Assembly: GCA_021464415.1 (NCBI GenBank)
Contig: CM038467.1
Location: 20,379,511-20,443,510 of the forward strand
Direction of reading: 5' to 3'
DNA length: 64,000 bases
Origin: Lonicera japonica
Lineage: Eukaryota > Streptophyta > Magnoliopsida > Dipsacales > Caprifoliaceae
Shown here: piece after piece, positions 11,764 through 24,996 of the stretch
Position numbering within the stretch: position 1 is the stretch's first letter
Layout of the letters: each line of letters begins with the position of its first letter
Position numbers and translations under genes: made by a program
Notes under the pieces: model-generated
Told to the model about the DNA's origin: nothing
Seen by the model: only the letters and a program-made list of their open reading frames with translations
The model's database searches: none

Positions 11764-12067
11764 GGCTCCGTTGGATAGCAGCATAGAAAATGAAAAAAAA
11801 AATAATTAATTTAAATAAAAAGATAGAAAATAAGTTAAAGAATGTGGTGAGATTAACTCTTGCATTTTGTTTTTTTTCATGACCAAATTTTCTTTGGGTG
11901 ATGGTGGAGAAAATTCTTTCACAAAATAAGGATGATAGAAGACATATACTCACAAAAATGAGTATGAGATGTAGACTATCTCACCATATTCTTAAATTTA
12001 TTTTCCATCTTCACATTAAAATTAGTTGTTTTTATTTTCGTTTTGTATATTGCTATCAAACGGACCC
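11764..12067. mobile_element. MITE, family A copy 1 (PIF/Harbinger-like)
   Basis: This is a 304-bp element. The left end GGCTCCGTTGGATAGCAGCA and the inverted right end GGGTCCGTTTGATAGCAATA form terminal inverted repeats, flanked by TTA on both sides (11761-11763 and 12068-12070). The three-base TTA duplication and G-rich termini fit Tourist-like MITEs. Related copies occur at 41376, 41867 and 61996. Confidence 0.75.
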
Positions 12068-15000
12068 TTAGATGTTAAGATAATAGTAGGATAAATAGAA
12101 TAATTATTTTCTAGTTGTAATTAATTAAAAAAGAGAAAAAAATGTTTATGAGATTAAATATAAAAATCTAGAGAGAATCTTTTCCACGCATAACTGTTGT
12201 GAATCTCTTTTTTAATGCACAAGTGATTTTAAGTGGCACTTTTGGAGGCTAACTCTATTAGTCAATTTATTCTAAACGATACACGTTAATTCATTATTTA
12301 AAATATTTAAAAATTACAAAAAATATATATATGAAAAATTATGAAGTATAAGATTAATAAAATAGATCAATTAAATAAGTATAATACAATTATTTAATAT
12401 GAATTACATCATTTATATTGAAATATCAACATTTGTTACATTTAATAATGCAATTTAAAATCATAATTCAATAAATATATAATAATATAATTTTATGAGA
12501 CACAAATATTTCAAATATAAGTCAGTTAGGTCTAAAATAATGATTTGGATTATAATCAGCATTATTACTCCAAGACTCTAGCGATGACGAATGAGGATAT
12601 ATAAGATGTTGGGAATTGACACTTATGTGGTAAGGATAAGATGAATGGTTAAATGACCTGCAATTGAAAAAATTTGTTTGGCTATGATGATGATAATACC
12701 AAAATCCCCAACATATACTGCTACCTAAAGATATATCATGATATGTTTCACAATCATTTTTCATAATAACTATCATGAAATAGCAATACTATTATTTGAT
12801 TATCCACTACTAGAATAATCTTCTATATAACTAGTGAAGTATCGGCGAATTGGTGCAGTTCGTTGAAATATCGCTGATTTAATGAAATACCGATATTTAC
12901 ACATATCGTGTCACGGCGAGCTCCATTTTGACTCAGTCTCAACATGTATTTTGAACCATGCGCACAACTACTCCGTGACTTTTTTCAACAATCAACACTA
13001 AATTTATGGCAATTTTAACACAATATTCACAAAATTAACCTGGTTAATGTTTTTCTGAAAATAAGTTAAGATTCCCTCCCTACAACATCATAAATCAATG
13101 CAACAGATGGAGGAATTTTATTTTATTTTTTACAAAATTTGAAAATCATGTGATTTGATAATTATAAGATTTTAAAATCTCATGGTTTTAATTTAAGTGT
13201 CCTTTTAAAAAATTTAACTTTTTTTCTTAAATATATAATAAATTATTAAAATACAGTAACGTAAGTTGAGTTTACATGTTTTAGTTATAGATACAAAGTC
13301 TAATAACTAATAACGGGGCATAGATATAATTAAATAAAATAGATCAAATTCAAACTCTGTAATTCAACACTTTTAAGCGAATTATAAAATCACATAATTT
13401 AGTGGATTTTAAAATTTGACGGAATTATAAAATATAGATATTTATCCCAAAAAGAACATTGTTGAATTATGTAAATCACGTGATTGACCAAATGCTATTT
13501 CAAAATAACATATTATTAAAAATTTAAAGTTTATCCACCAATTAAAATTTTATTTTTACTTTTTAAAATTATGAGTGATATGGTAAGTAACTTTGTGAAA
13601 CTTAACTTTAACATACCATTGTTTTATAGTATAGTGTTTTAACCTATCATACTTAATTTTATTTATTCTACTTACTTGAACTGTATTGAATGTTTGGCCT
13701 CGTAAAAAACTTCTTAGATATATAAAAGGCATAATATATATATATATATATATATATATTATTAAAGATGATTTTAAAATACTAAAATGTTTATGAAAAA
13801 TACTAATATCAATACTTAAAAAAAATTATGAATTGAGCAATTGGGTTCATTTGACCCAATTCAAACCGAAAAAATTGAGCCGTCCAATCCAATCTGATTT
13901 TATTGCATTTTATATATTAATTAGATTCGATCGGATTAGATACGCTTTTAAAAATTTGAAATCACTGAATTAGTTTTGGTTTTAGGTGACAGAACCGACT
14001 ATTTTATATGTTTTGTTTTAAAATGGCCAAATGTCATTTGATAATTACAACAACAGCTGCCGGGTTGCATTGCCATTACGCCACCACCATAGTCACTGCG
14101 ATTTAGTTGTCATACATAACTTGTTTGGATTATATTTAATGTCATATTCAAAGTCAACATTGAATTTTTTTGTCCTAGTATTGTAGAGTTCGCTAAAAAA
14201 TAATTTAAAATTTCATCTCAACTGTTAGATCTATCCCTTTAAACTATTTTTCCATAATTTTGAAATTTTCACAAATTTGAGATGTCACACTTTGAGAAAA
14301 AAACCAACAAATTCGGATTATGATAAAATGTTTGAAACACTTTAACCCTAATAAAAATATACAAAATGTTTATATAAAATGTTACCGGTAATTAATTAAA
14401 ATTATTGAAATAAATTTGTGAAATGCTAATATTATTATTTTTTAATTAAAAATATATATGTTTTTCAAGTGCAAGTGTCTAAGTGGGCCTGTCCGCCAAT
14501 ATTAAATACTCGCACAGTTTGTGTTGGTTCATTTGTGTTTTTCAATTGTTCAAACCTTGGTTATGTTGAGTAGCTCGGAAAATGTCCCCTCCTTGGGAGG
14601 CTTCTTCTATCCTTCATGCCATTAGACTTTTCGGCCAATCAATGTAGTATTTCTTTTTATTAACTTGATTAACTAGTTTGGCTTGCTCTAATAGTTTTTA
14701 TGGAGTTTGGGATGAGTGTCTCCTTTTCTTTTGCTGTTCCAAAAAAAATAAAAGTTTGTTCATATCATTTGTCCCACTATTGATTGATTGTGGTAATATT
14801 GCCTAATAGAAGGAATTGGGAATGAAAAAGTTATGATGTTTTTATATGTTCACATCATTTGCTTCTGGTTAATCTGCCTTTTTACATTATATTATTGTCT
14901 ACCAAATCAATTTGATAATAAATTTTGGTTGAGGTTGGTGATTTTATTATAACTCCTCGTTTCAATGTTTCAATCTTGAGACTTTCTTATAATGGAAAAA

Positions 15001-15790
15001 GAAAACATCATGAGAATATTAACATATATCATCTTGGAACAAAATATTTGTAACTATGTTGAGACCTTGAAAAAAATCCTAATTTGAAACATCCAATTCA
15101 GGAGGTCTTCAAGACATTCACGTGAAAAATCGAATGTCATATGCTCCTCCCTTTCAGAGATGGCGCTATCATAAGGCAAATTTGGCGGTCGTCTAAGGCC
15201 TTGATGCAAAAAAAGGCCCCCACTTTAAATAATATAAGGGCCGTGAAGAAAAAGTAATGATAATTTTATATATACAAGCATTAGCTTGTCAAACTTAATT
15301 TTTTTTGTCGTATTTATATATTGCATCTCTACAAAATTAAAATTTAATAAATACTTTGAAAGCCCATTTTATCTTGATCGCCTAGAGCCCCAACTTCTCT
15401 TGGACTGCCTTTGTCCCTTTCTCGAACGGGCCTCTATTCATTCTTTAAGTATCAGAAAATTAAAAAAGAGTTCTTACTAAGCTTGTGCCTAATCAAAATG
15501 CTCTTATCCTATACATTGGACATTGTGGAATTCTCAATATTCGAACAGTGATGATGGACGTAAAGCTAAATTTGTTGCCAACTCTCTTAATTGTTATGTC
15601 TATAGATCGGAGAACGCATGCAAAAGAAGGAAAAAAATATGTAATAAAGAGCACAAAGGACATAACACAATTTTTTTTTTCTTCATTAGTTTTGAGATCC
15701 AAAGAAATGGATCCATTGAAAATTGCAATTTTTGTGTTTCTCACACTACAACCCAGCCAAACAGATAAACCCAACACTAAGCACACGTAG
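12068..15790. other. Long AT-rich intergenic stretch, no recognised gene
   Basis: I see no supported gene in these 3.7 kb. A (TA)13 microsatellite lies at 13734-13759. Around 14570-14750 there is a pyrimidine-rich stretch ending in an A-rich tail, possibly the 3' end of a retroposed sequence. Around 15120-15480 a patchy sequence with GGCGGTCGTCTAAGGCCTTGATGC resembles fragments often seen in plant transposons. Short open frames at 12522-12776 (minus) and 15485-15790 (plus) match nothing I recognise. Confidence 0.4.
13734..13759. repeat. (TA)13 microsatellite
   Basis: Uninterrupted TA dinucleotides in AT-rich intergenic DNA. Confidence 0.9.
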
Positions 15791-16071
15791 AACTAGACCT
15801 TCCACACCCATCCATCATTCTTCCTCCCCTGCAGCAGTTTTGCAATACAATGAAGAAATTTAGTAAGAACATAATCAATGGTTGCTCTTTATTTCAAGAA
15901 CCTCAGAATGGATTCAAAGGCAAATGGATGTGAATATACGATGTATGTTTTGAAATTTTCCCTAACTAATAGAATTTATGACATATGGCTGAAGATAGAT
16001 AGATAGATAGATACAGTATCCATATATTTTTGATTCGTGGCAATACTTCACTTACTAGATCAAAGATGTAG

Positions 16072-19000
16072 TCACTTAATAAGAATGCATCTTGTTGGTG
16101 ATGCATCAGCGCCCACCAACCTAAGAGGTAAGCAATGGAGGGTATATGGTCCTGCTGGGATCTTGTCGAGGTTCAGTCCTTCCACCACAACAATTTCCTA
16201 CAGCATTTCAGCATTTTTCAGAACTCAGAATCAATTAATACAACAGATGGTAAAAAACTCAATTCCTCGTATAATTAACAGAAACCAAGTTCAGTATTTA
16301 TTAGAAAGTAATGGAGGAGGTGTTGAATTCCTATGTTTGTTCAGTATTGATTTGAAAGTAATAGATTATAAATGAGAGGTATCGGGTGACCACTAGTGGT
16401 GTTACATGTATTAGCTGAGAAAGAACCAGAATCGTTAGATTACGACCTCAGTCATAGCTTTGGACATTCATTCAATGAAATATAATCTAATATATATATA
16501 TATATATGTTTGACAAAAATTATCATGCCATAATGTTCAAGATTTGCAAAAGTTTCAGATGGATAAAAAGAATAATTCTTACCCTGCTTTTCAGCAAAAT
16601 AAGATGAGCAGGAATAAGATAATCGCTTGCAGCAACAGACAAGTAATCAACTCCTACAACAAATAGAAGACAATCAAGAGAGAAACCATTAGTCCTTGTA
16701 GTGAAAGGCACCTTTCTCTTGTAAGATTTTCTTGTTTACTTTCTCTTGCACCTTTCTCTATACGTGGTTTGAGCTATTAAAGAAGAAGACGGGGCTGAAT
16801 ATATTATGCAATAATGCAAAGTATCAAGCGAAACAGACTGCTTATTAAATGAAGTTAAAGCTCTAACTGGTAGGTGGAAATGTCAATTTAATGTATCTTA
16901 ATTATTTGAGAGTAATTTAGAATCTGAAGAAATGGACAAAATATAAAATAAATCTAAACTTGTACTTGTGGGTAAACAAAAGCAAAGAACCCCTTTAGCA
17001 CATTTTGCATTCTTTAATTTTGTAGGTAGTTACCAGTAAAAGCATATGATCCAATTTAAAAGGGGACATGCAATAACCAAAAAGGTTCCCAACTTGAAGC
17101 TTATATGCAAACACAAAAGAAAGTGTAACGTGACCTATAACCATCTTATTCGTGTTCATATGTAGTATTCTCTCCTCAGTGCTATCTCTTTTCGGGCATC
17201 CTAAATTAAAAATCCTAGTTTCCTTTTCAGAACATGATCAATTTACACAAACTCTAGTAAAGAAGTTTCACCTTGAGTGCTCGTTTGGTTCGAGTTTTGG
17301 TTAATTCTTGGAATCCTAAAATAGTTTGCACTAAAAGTCTCTTAAAGTTCATGTCAAGAGGTTGAATCATAAGTTCATGAAGGTAAAACTTTCCATGTGA
17401 TATTAATATTTTGGGTTCCAGAAATGAACAAAAACTTATACCGAATGAGCATTGAAAGAAGAGTATCCCCAAAAAGGTGAAAAAGCAAAAAAAATAGACT
17501 CTTAATTTTCAACAAAGAGAGTACAAGAGAAAATGACATATTTCTGCCCTTACCAACACAAAAATGGTGTTTTGGGTTGGAGTTGCTCTTACCAACAAGT
17601 TTGATGTCAGTGTTTTTAATTAGCCACCATGCTCCACTCTTCGTAAATCCCACATAGCTCGAGTCAAATTCCTTTTGCAACATAAGTTTCCTGAGAAAAG
17701 AAAAGAAAGAAGCAATTTTATCACAGAACACCTTTAAGCAGCCTTCAAAATATGGTCCATTGCATAAAGATGATTATTCCGAAAGTGCATTATTGGTATC
17801 AAATTACCTGTCGGTGTTTAACGTTCTGAAGAGCACTCGCTTTACACCCTTGGGAATATTCATCTGACTCAGAGCTATATCTGAAAAAGAGTTAATTGGA
17901 GTCATAATTTGAATTCATTAAGAGGAATTGAGAAAATAAAATGATCAAAGCAAAGGTGAAATCTTGCTTTTGCAATAACAACATGCTGATCATTAACTAT
18001 TTCAATACTAATAAGTGTAAGTTCAAGTTATCTGTACTCTTTGGAAGCACATTACAGAGCATGGGCAAAGAATACACAGAAAAGTAATGAATACCATGGA
18101 AATAAAGAATGCAGAAGAAATCCTAGTTCAAGGGGGATATAAAGCTAAAAAATTTTGCTAATATAGTATAATCAATCTGTTTGAGCTGCTCAAATCAACA
18201 AGAATGCAACAAAGAGAGCAATAAATTCAAAATAGTAAAAATTAAAACAAGCTTCTGTTACAAGTTACTTGAAATACATACCACTTATGTTCATATTCCT
18301 TGGAACATCAACTAACAATACAGGACCTGTGAAAAAAACACTGGCTTATCAATCCAAATCAATGAAGTTGCAATATGGGAATCGAGCAAAGAAAAACAAA
18401 ATAGCGAATCACATTAAAAGTATAAAGAAAAATAGATCCATCACTCGCTAATGGCGTAAATAGGAGAATAGAGCAATCGCCATGGGTTATAGGAAGTCCG
18501 CTCAGCAAAGAAAGCATTGAAGATTCATAAAGACTAATTTTGATTAGAGAAATAAATTCCACTACAGCAAAATTAATCTATACTAAGCATACTACTAAGT
18601 TGGCTTCCGTTAAAGTGATACAAGAACGCCATAGCCATGGATTGGTGGTATTGATCGAGTTAATATGTAATTCAATTACCACCTTTAGTGCCTCTTATCT
18701 GCTTCACTGTACGGTTCATTTCTGGTAGGAGTAAGTTAGATCTACATTCCATCACATATTAAGAACACCAGCTTGAAAATTCAAACAGTTTAACAATTCT
18801 GTTGAACGTCTGTACACAACTCTTGTTAAAGCTTGAAGACAAAGACAATCAATAAACATGACATGGTTAGATGGGTACTCACTACAGATGGGGTGTACAC
18901 TCTTAAATCAGCATATAATGGCTTAACAGACACTAAATCTATGGTGGACTGGCATTTTTTGGTGTGGCATAAAGATGAGATTCTTAGATGTAGTTTCATT

Positions 19001-20452
19001 CTGTGGCTTACATGTTGGGATAGACTGAGTACTCTGGATAAACTAATGGGATGGGGGACTGTGCAAAGTAATATTTGTATTTTTTGTGGCGAGCAAGAGG
19101 AAAGTAGAGACCATCTCTTTTTTACGTGCACTTTTTCAAGGGAGATTTGGAGTGAGATTTTATATAGGAATGGGCAAAGATATGTATGTAATAGTTGGGA
19201 GTCAGAGGTTTCTGCTATGCTTCAATGGGTCAAAGGTAGTGTGCATTTTAAGCTAGAGTGGGAAGCGTGTCTTTGGCTGCTGCTGTGTATTTGCTTATGG
19301 CAGGAAAGGAATCAGAGAATATTTCAGAATAAGTTTAGAGAGGTGTATGTAGTTATTAGAGATGTGGAGAGTTATGTTCAAGCTAAATCTTGGCATTGGC
19401 GAGTGGCAGATTTGTAAAGCTTGGGGGATTGATAAGAGGGTGTTATTGTATTGCCAGAGGAATGCCCCGTGTAATGTGTATTCTTTGTTTGTGCTTATAA
19501 CATTTTTGAATTTTCACAAAAATCAATAAACATGACATATCCATTGCTCCGATAGTTCGTCCTACTTTGACTTCAATATTTTATTAATAAAACATAAATT
19601 TCAACTTAATCAATGGTCAAAGCCATAAATTAATTTCTATTTTACTGTAAGATGTCGTAGATTAATTATGCCCTAGAGAAATAGGACCATCAATTTTTGC
19701 CATCAAAGGTTGTAAGGGTGGTAATTTGTATTTTGTGGTCGCGTTTTTGCCTAACACGACCTGACAAACACAAGAACATGAACACGACAAGAGGTTGTAT
19801 TATTTTTAGCTAGAAGAAACACCGCCCACTTAAACAGGGCACAAACCGACATAAACAATTACAATTGTTCCATCCTAATAATTAATAAACACGTCCTTCC
19901 AGGATTAAAAACGAAACATTTTCTCTCATTTAGACACCCATGCCATAACTCTTAATTTCGTATCAATTTTGTTCCTGCATTTAAATGCAAGCACCAATTC
20001 TCGAACTACTTTTGTTTTGTTTGGTGACATGTTTCGGAATTGTCACCACTAAAAGGATGAAGAATAAATAAGGTTAATATTAGAAGGTTTTAAGTATATA
20101 TACCATTGAGTGTTTCAAGCTTGAGAGAATCAATATCATAGCCTTTTTCCAAGTACTCGATGAATACATGCGAGGGCGCATCGGTGTGAGTGCCGGAGTG
20201 AACAGGCATCTTGAGTTCAGAATTGGTAGTGAGATCGTTCCTCCTCTGATCAGTAGTCCGATTCAAAATCTGCCTGAGTCCTTTATTTGTCCCGTAAGAA
20301 GGCATCTCAGGTACATATCTATGAGTTATATCAATTATTCTCCCATTGAAGTCCTCTGTACCCGAAGGTTCAAATAGCTCCAGTCCTTTGGTGGTGGAGA
20401 GGGCAATGAGCACCACAGCAAATGTTAGGAGGATAGACTGAAAGTGTTTCAT
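16072..20452 (-). CDS. Second cyclase-family protein, six exons
   Basis: Exons on the minus strand: 20452-20104, 18326-18282, 17880-17808, 17690-17593, 16653-16583 and 16197-16072. Exons 2-6 have exactly the same lengths as in the 3194-8154 gene (45, 73, 98, 71, 126 bp). The total is 762 bp, 253 residues, ending TGA. A hydrophobic leader occupies residues 1 to about 23, and the metal-site signature [11 protein letters not shown] lies at residues 85-95. The C-terminus contains [17 protein letters not shown]. It is a tandem paralogue with a shorter, more diverged exon 1 (for example [17 protein letters not shown]). Intron 1 carries a LINE with a clear target duplication and intron 4 carries a MITE. 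Its substrate is unknown. Adjacent residues at every joint read through in frame, which supports the model. Confidence 0.9.
17275..17454. mobile_element. MITE, family B copy 1, in intron 4 of the second cyclase
   Basis: The 180-bp element begins GAGTGCTCGTTTGGTTCGAG, and its end reads inverted as CAATGCTCATTCGGTATAAG, giving terminal inverted repeats of about 28 bp. A second, better preserved copy of the same family is at 63408-63591. It lies between exons 4 and 5 and does not touch a splice site. Confidence 0.65.
18847..19538 (+). mobile_element. 5'-truncated LINE with 18-bp target-site duplication in cyclase intron 1
   Basis: The insertion (18865-19520) is bounded by a perfect direct repeat AATCAATAAACATGACAT at 18847-18864 and 19521-19538, the hallmark of target-primed reverse transcription. 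The open frame 18833-19417 encodes only the zf-RVT end: [35 protein letters not shown], and [14 protein letters not shown]. The reverse transcriptase is absent. The 3' tail is only a short A-rich CACAAA. The element differs in sequence from the LINE in intron 1 of the neighbouring cyclase gene, so the two insertions are independent. Confidence 0.9.
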
Positions 20453-23400
20453 ATTTATCTTTTAGCGAAGGACGGAAGTACCTAAACTCGAGCCCTCGAG
20501 GTGGTGGGAAAGGCACCTATCGAGGGGCACAGAGTCTGGTGTGCTTAGCGAAGGATGGGAATAATTTTGCCGGGAAAGGCTTTCCGGAGAAATTTGTGTG
20601 GGAGGAAAGTGAATAAATGGTGGTGGTTTGTTGGTGATATGTGAAGAGGGGGGAGGGGGCGGGGTCTATAATGCAGGGGAATCAACCAAATATATGTGGT
20701 TGTTGAGAATCCAATGGAAGTGAATTATTGAGATCTAAATTTAGAATTTGGTTCATGCATATACTGACATATACATAGAGAGGGTATTACGGACTAATGC
20801 GAGAGCTGTAGGTGGAAATATGCGGGAAAATGGAAATGGTTGTTTTTGGAGGGAAAGAAGTTCACAACGTAAAGATCAACTGTAACTGATAAAAAGAGTC
20901 TGTGTACTTCTAAATAAAATGAAGGAGTCGGTTTAAAAATAAAATATAAGACAAATCCGAAAACAAAAACAAAAATACCTCTCTCTATATATATTTCTCT
21001 ATACTATATTATAAAGCTAAAACAACTTTCAACCGTTAATAAATTGCGTAATATATTTGAAATTACTATTTTATTAATTTGTCATTTTTTTTTCACAAAA
21101 AAATAAATAAAAAATTCTAACATATTGAACCATTTCCCTTAAGCTAATTATACTTAAAGTTTGCCACTATTCTATCTTTTATTTTTGTTAAAAGTTTCTA
21201 ATAAAAATTTATATGTACAAGTAACACATACTGTACGTGAAAATAATTATTTTTATAAAATTTTATATGCCTGAGTAGCGCTAATACGTGGACAAATAAG
21301 CTTTGTATATAATAAGTTAAGGATATGGGCTGAGTTGTTTTTTTTTTTGTTGAAGCACGAAAGAATGGGCCTAATAATAGGCTGGGTGGGCCTGGGTTCT
21401 CTTTTAAGGTCAAAGATGAAATGGGAATGAAGCCTGAATAAAAAGATTTGGATTTCCATGAGCAGTGTTTTAAAAGATGAAAGCATAAATATATATTTTT
21501 TATTGTTAAAAGGTGAGACATAAGCCCTAATGTAATAAAACGTAACCCTTTTGTGTAAATAATATAACTTAAAGGGTATGTTATTATTTATCAAAATTAA
21601 AACCTCTTCCCCCTTAATAGAATCCAAACACCACACTCCATCCAAAATTCCAAATCAGATGGCTACTCTCTCTCTTCGTAAAAATCAAACAATTTATCTT
21701 TCAAAACTCAAATCACACTCCATCCAACAAAATCAAACCCAAATCAAGCCCTAGTTGAGGACCGCAAAAAGATTTCGACTCAAATCAATGATTCCATCTA
21801 TAATCTAGGGCTTGGAATTTGGTATGTGTTGCACGGTTTCTTGTTGTTACTTGTTAGTTGTCATTCAATCATTCTTCCTCCCCTATCTCTGTTTTGAGTT
21901 TAAGTCTTTTAGACAGGCGTGTATTAGTATTTTAGGGTTTAAAATTGATGCCTTTTTTTTTTTGCACAAAATGGCATATTTTTGACCTTTTTGTCTAAAA
22001 ATAATTACACAAAAGGCTTAAGCCTAGTTTGCAGTTCGCTGTTCTCCAGAAACTTTGGTGCGTTGTTGGCTTAAGGCGCAGCAAGGCGAGCATTGGGGCA
22101 CGCTTCTGAACGCCCTTTAAAACACTGATCTTGAGCTCCCTTTTACAAGAAAATAAAAAATGAAAGCAAAGGATTTTGGATTATTTTCGAGGTTTATTTC
22201 AAAATATATAATATTTGATTTGTCTCAAATTGATCTCGTGCTTTTATTTTAAAACATAATCAATATTTTAAAATTTTCTGTATAAAGAATTTTATTTTTG
22301 GACATTACTTGTATCTGGTATTTTCAAAGCCAAATTAGTATATCCTTGTCCTATTATAATGAGTTATTGGGTTCAATTAGTTCTCAACCCCTATAATAAT
22401 GAAGACAGTTACGGATAGCGAAATTCTCTGTGGATTTGAATTATTGCAAGGAACCGTATTACGGAGGCGGGTATAGGAGTAATATTTTCTCTCACATGTA
22501 TTCGGGGATGCGCAACAAAAAGAGGTCCACACCCCCGTAAGGAACCTAATTTAATTAGTTAATTATATTTTTTAATACTTAAAATATAAGTTTATTGGCT
22601 GTTATTAATAAATTTATATCAATATATAATTTAGTAATAGATAAATGTTCCACGTAAAAAGATATACAAGTGTACAAAATATGACATAATATATATATAT
22701 TTAAAATAAAAATAATTTTTTATTTTTTTATTTTATTTAACATAGCATATATTCGTGGTAGTTTGTGTGGAAAACCAAAACCAGATGAGGTTAGAGACGG
22801 GGATTTCCCATTTAAAGTGGAGGGGAGGACGAAAGAATAGTAGAATACCTCACCTTGTTCTATTACTATTCATAGTGACAATATAAGTGATTTGCGTGTA
22901 GTAGCATCATCACCTTACCTTATTTTGTAAGAGTAATTTTGTAAGAGTAGGTCTGCTAATTAGACTATATGATTTGAGTTTTGGGTCGTTCAAGTTCTAT
23001 AGAATTATTTTAAACCTGTTGAAGCCCGAAGTAAAATACACTTTCTACACTTAAATTCAACTTTTGTTTTAGTATGAACCTTGGATTGGCCCGTATAGAT
23101 GTAAATTATTAATTTCCAAGTGAACTTTGGACTTTCAACTACACTGCATTCTTCACTTGTTCTTTTCTCAAACGCTTTTAAGTACTTTATAGCCATCAAC
23201 TATTATTAATTTTTAATTACAAATTTGATATTGAACCTACTTTTTCGCAAATTTTAAGCAAGCTAAACTTATTATGGATATAGATCTTGAAATCTTGTTC
23301 ATACTTGGTCATACAACTCCTCAAATGTGTTACAATCATTGGCTCTAGAATTTAATTAAAAATACACTTTAACACTTTATTTACCAAAAACACCACATTC

Positions 23401-23836
23401 ATTGCATGATGTTAGACTAGTGCTTAACAACACACTCTCTCTATTTGAACTAAGTTTACGCAAGTACACTTACATCTCATAAGGTAGTTTTTATTTCAAA
23501 AACATTTCAACATTTCATTACTTAATGTTATCTGAGTTCTTATCAACAAACTCCATCTAAATCGATATTAAGTGAACCTACGGAAGATGCTATTGGTAAT
23601 AAATTTATCTTAGAAAAATGTTTGGGACAAAGAATGTTAGTAATAAACAATACCATCATTGAAACAAACGAGAATATGGGGAAAAAAATTAAAAAAAATT
23701 CATAATTTATTTTTATTGGAAAATTGACCCAAAACAACGTGTGCCAACAAATTATTTGCCTTCTTGTGTTTTTTGATGCCGACTGTGGCCTTTTTCCTCA
23801 CTCGGATTTCAACATTTCCCTCTCATATATCCTTTC
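20453..23836. other. Intergenic DNA upstream of the second cyclase
   Basis: The first 250 bp are probably the second cyclase promoter; a TATA-like ATTATAGA lies near 20665-20672 on the minus strand. A possible 5' leader begins near 21640 (ATG at 21660, followed by a 32-codon frame and a stop), but I cannot connect it to a gene. Around 22040-22130 the text (GGCGCAGCAAGGCGAGC) resembles a common plant repeat fragment. Nothing else is supported. Confidence 0.35.
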
Positions 23837-24110
23837 TGTTAAAGGAGATTCCTCCCTATGCTTTTGTTCCCTTATTCCCCTCTCTATGCACTTTAACTTC
23901 TTTAATTATGTAGTGGTATTTATTATGTTTGTTCTTTAAATTCCTTTAATTATGTAATTGTTCTCATTATGTTTGTTTTCTCTTTCTCTAATTTCCAGTA
24001 TATATAGATGCTCATCAATTGTAAGAAGTAAGATTGTAACAATGTAATCCATTATGGAATTCTTGTTCATTAATATAATTTCTCTATTTCTTGTGTTGTA
24101 TAATTTATCA
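23837..24110 (+). repeat. 5' LTR of the small LTR element
   Basis: 274 bp, TG...CA termini. A TATA-like TATATATAG at about 23998-24006 could be the element's promoter. Confidence 0.95.
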
Positions 24111-24122
24111 TGGTATCAGAGC
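24111..24122 (+). other. Primer-binding site (initiator-Met tRNA type)
   Basis: TGGTATCAGAGC begins at the first base after the 5' LTR. This is the usual minus-strand primer site of plant Ty1-copia elements. Confidence 0.9.
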
Positions 24123-24996
24123 CAGGTTTAATCCTTCCTCCTTCATCCTTCACCATTACAAACCCACTGTCCAAATTGTCCAAATTCTCTGCTATCATCC
24201 TTTCTATCCCTATCTCTCTCTCTAGCAAACGTGATGCTAGAACATCCACGGGAGACCTACCTGCATCCAAGGCCTCTACTGCTTCTCAATCCCCGGCATC
24301 GTCGCCGACTATTTCTCCGACCGCGAACTCCGGTAGCTTCGCTGCCAGCTTCTTCCGCAGCACCTACTTCATCAACAACAACAACCGCGTCACTACACGC
24401 ATCTCCGAATCCCTCCGGCGCGCCCTCTCGCAGCGCCGTCCAGATACCATGCCAGATTTCAGATCTGACCAATACATATGCTTAATCGCTTCCCGGCGTG
24501 CATTCTCTCTCTCTCCGGCTATGCCTTTGCCTAGGATAGCTCTCTTCCCGCGCCATAGCCATTCTCCGGCGTACCTCCACCAACAAACACCACCAGCGCC
24601 GCCTAAGGAACTGTCCTCAAATTCCAGCCCTGCCCCTCACCACAACAAGACCCACCACGTAACCCAACCCCCTGTTTCTCCTTTTCTCTCTCTACAACAG
24701 CACCGCAACCTCAGCGGCCACCACCACCACCAGCAGATACCCAACTCTCACCTACTACTTTCCAGAAGTACAGCACCGGCGTGACCAGTCGCCTTCAGCC
24801 ACCGTCACTGTATTCTCATCAGGCAGTACCCGTTGTCTTACCTCCATTTCCGGCGCCACCGTGAACTCGGATTTCCAATTATTTTCAGATCTCTCTGCCG
24901 AACGCAGTAACATCATATCTCTCATGTGACTGCTCGCTTTCGATTTCTGGATCCAAGCTCCGCATGCTTCCAAGTCATCCAGAGCTTGACGGGGGG
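24123..24996 (+). other. Interior of the small LTR element, no retroviral-type domains
   Basis: The interior is C-rich, unlike its surroundings. A long open frame (24110-24784) is serine/proline-rich, begins in the PBS and shows no recognised domain. A second frame (24231-24485) is also low complexity. I regard both as products of base composition, or possibly of a captured untranslated or transit-type sequence, rather than as genes. The polypurine tract is at about 24989-24996. Confidence 0.6.

Noticed and set aside
12522..12776. Minus-strand 84-residue frame rich in Ser, His and Tyr
   Set aside because: No recognised family and no supporting exons; it could be a transposon scrap but cannot be supported.
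15485..15790. Overlapping frames on both strands downstream of the second cyclase
   Set aside because: Neither reads like a known protein, the frames conflict, and the region overlaps the likely 3' flank of the cyclase gene.
21253..21645. Minus-strand 130-residue frame upstream of the second cyclase
   Set aside because: AT-rich, Lys/Ile/Phe/Tyr-biased, no motifs and a conflicting overlapping frame at 21198-21521.
24110..24784. 224-residue plus-strand frame as a protein-coding gene
   Set aside because: It starts in the retrotransposon primer-binding site and is low-complexity Ser/Pro/His text; treated as part of the LTR element.
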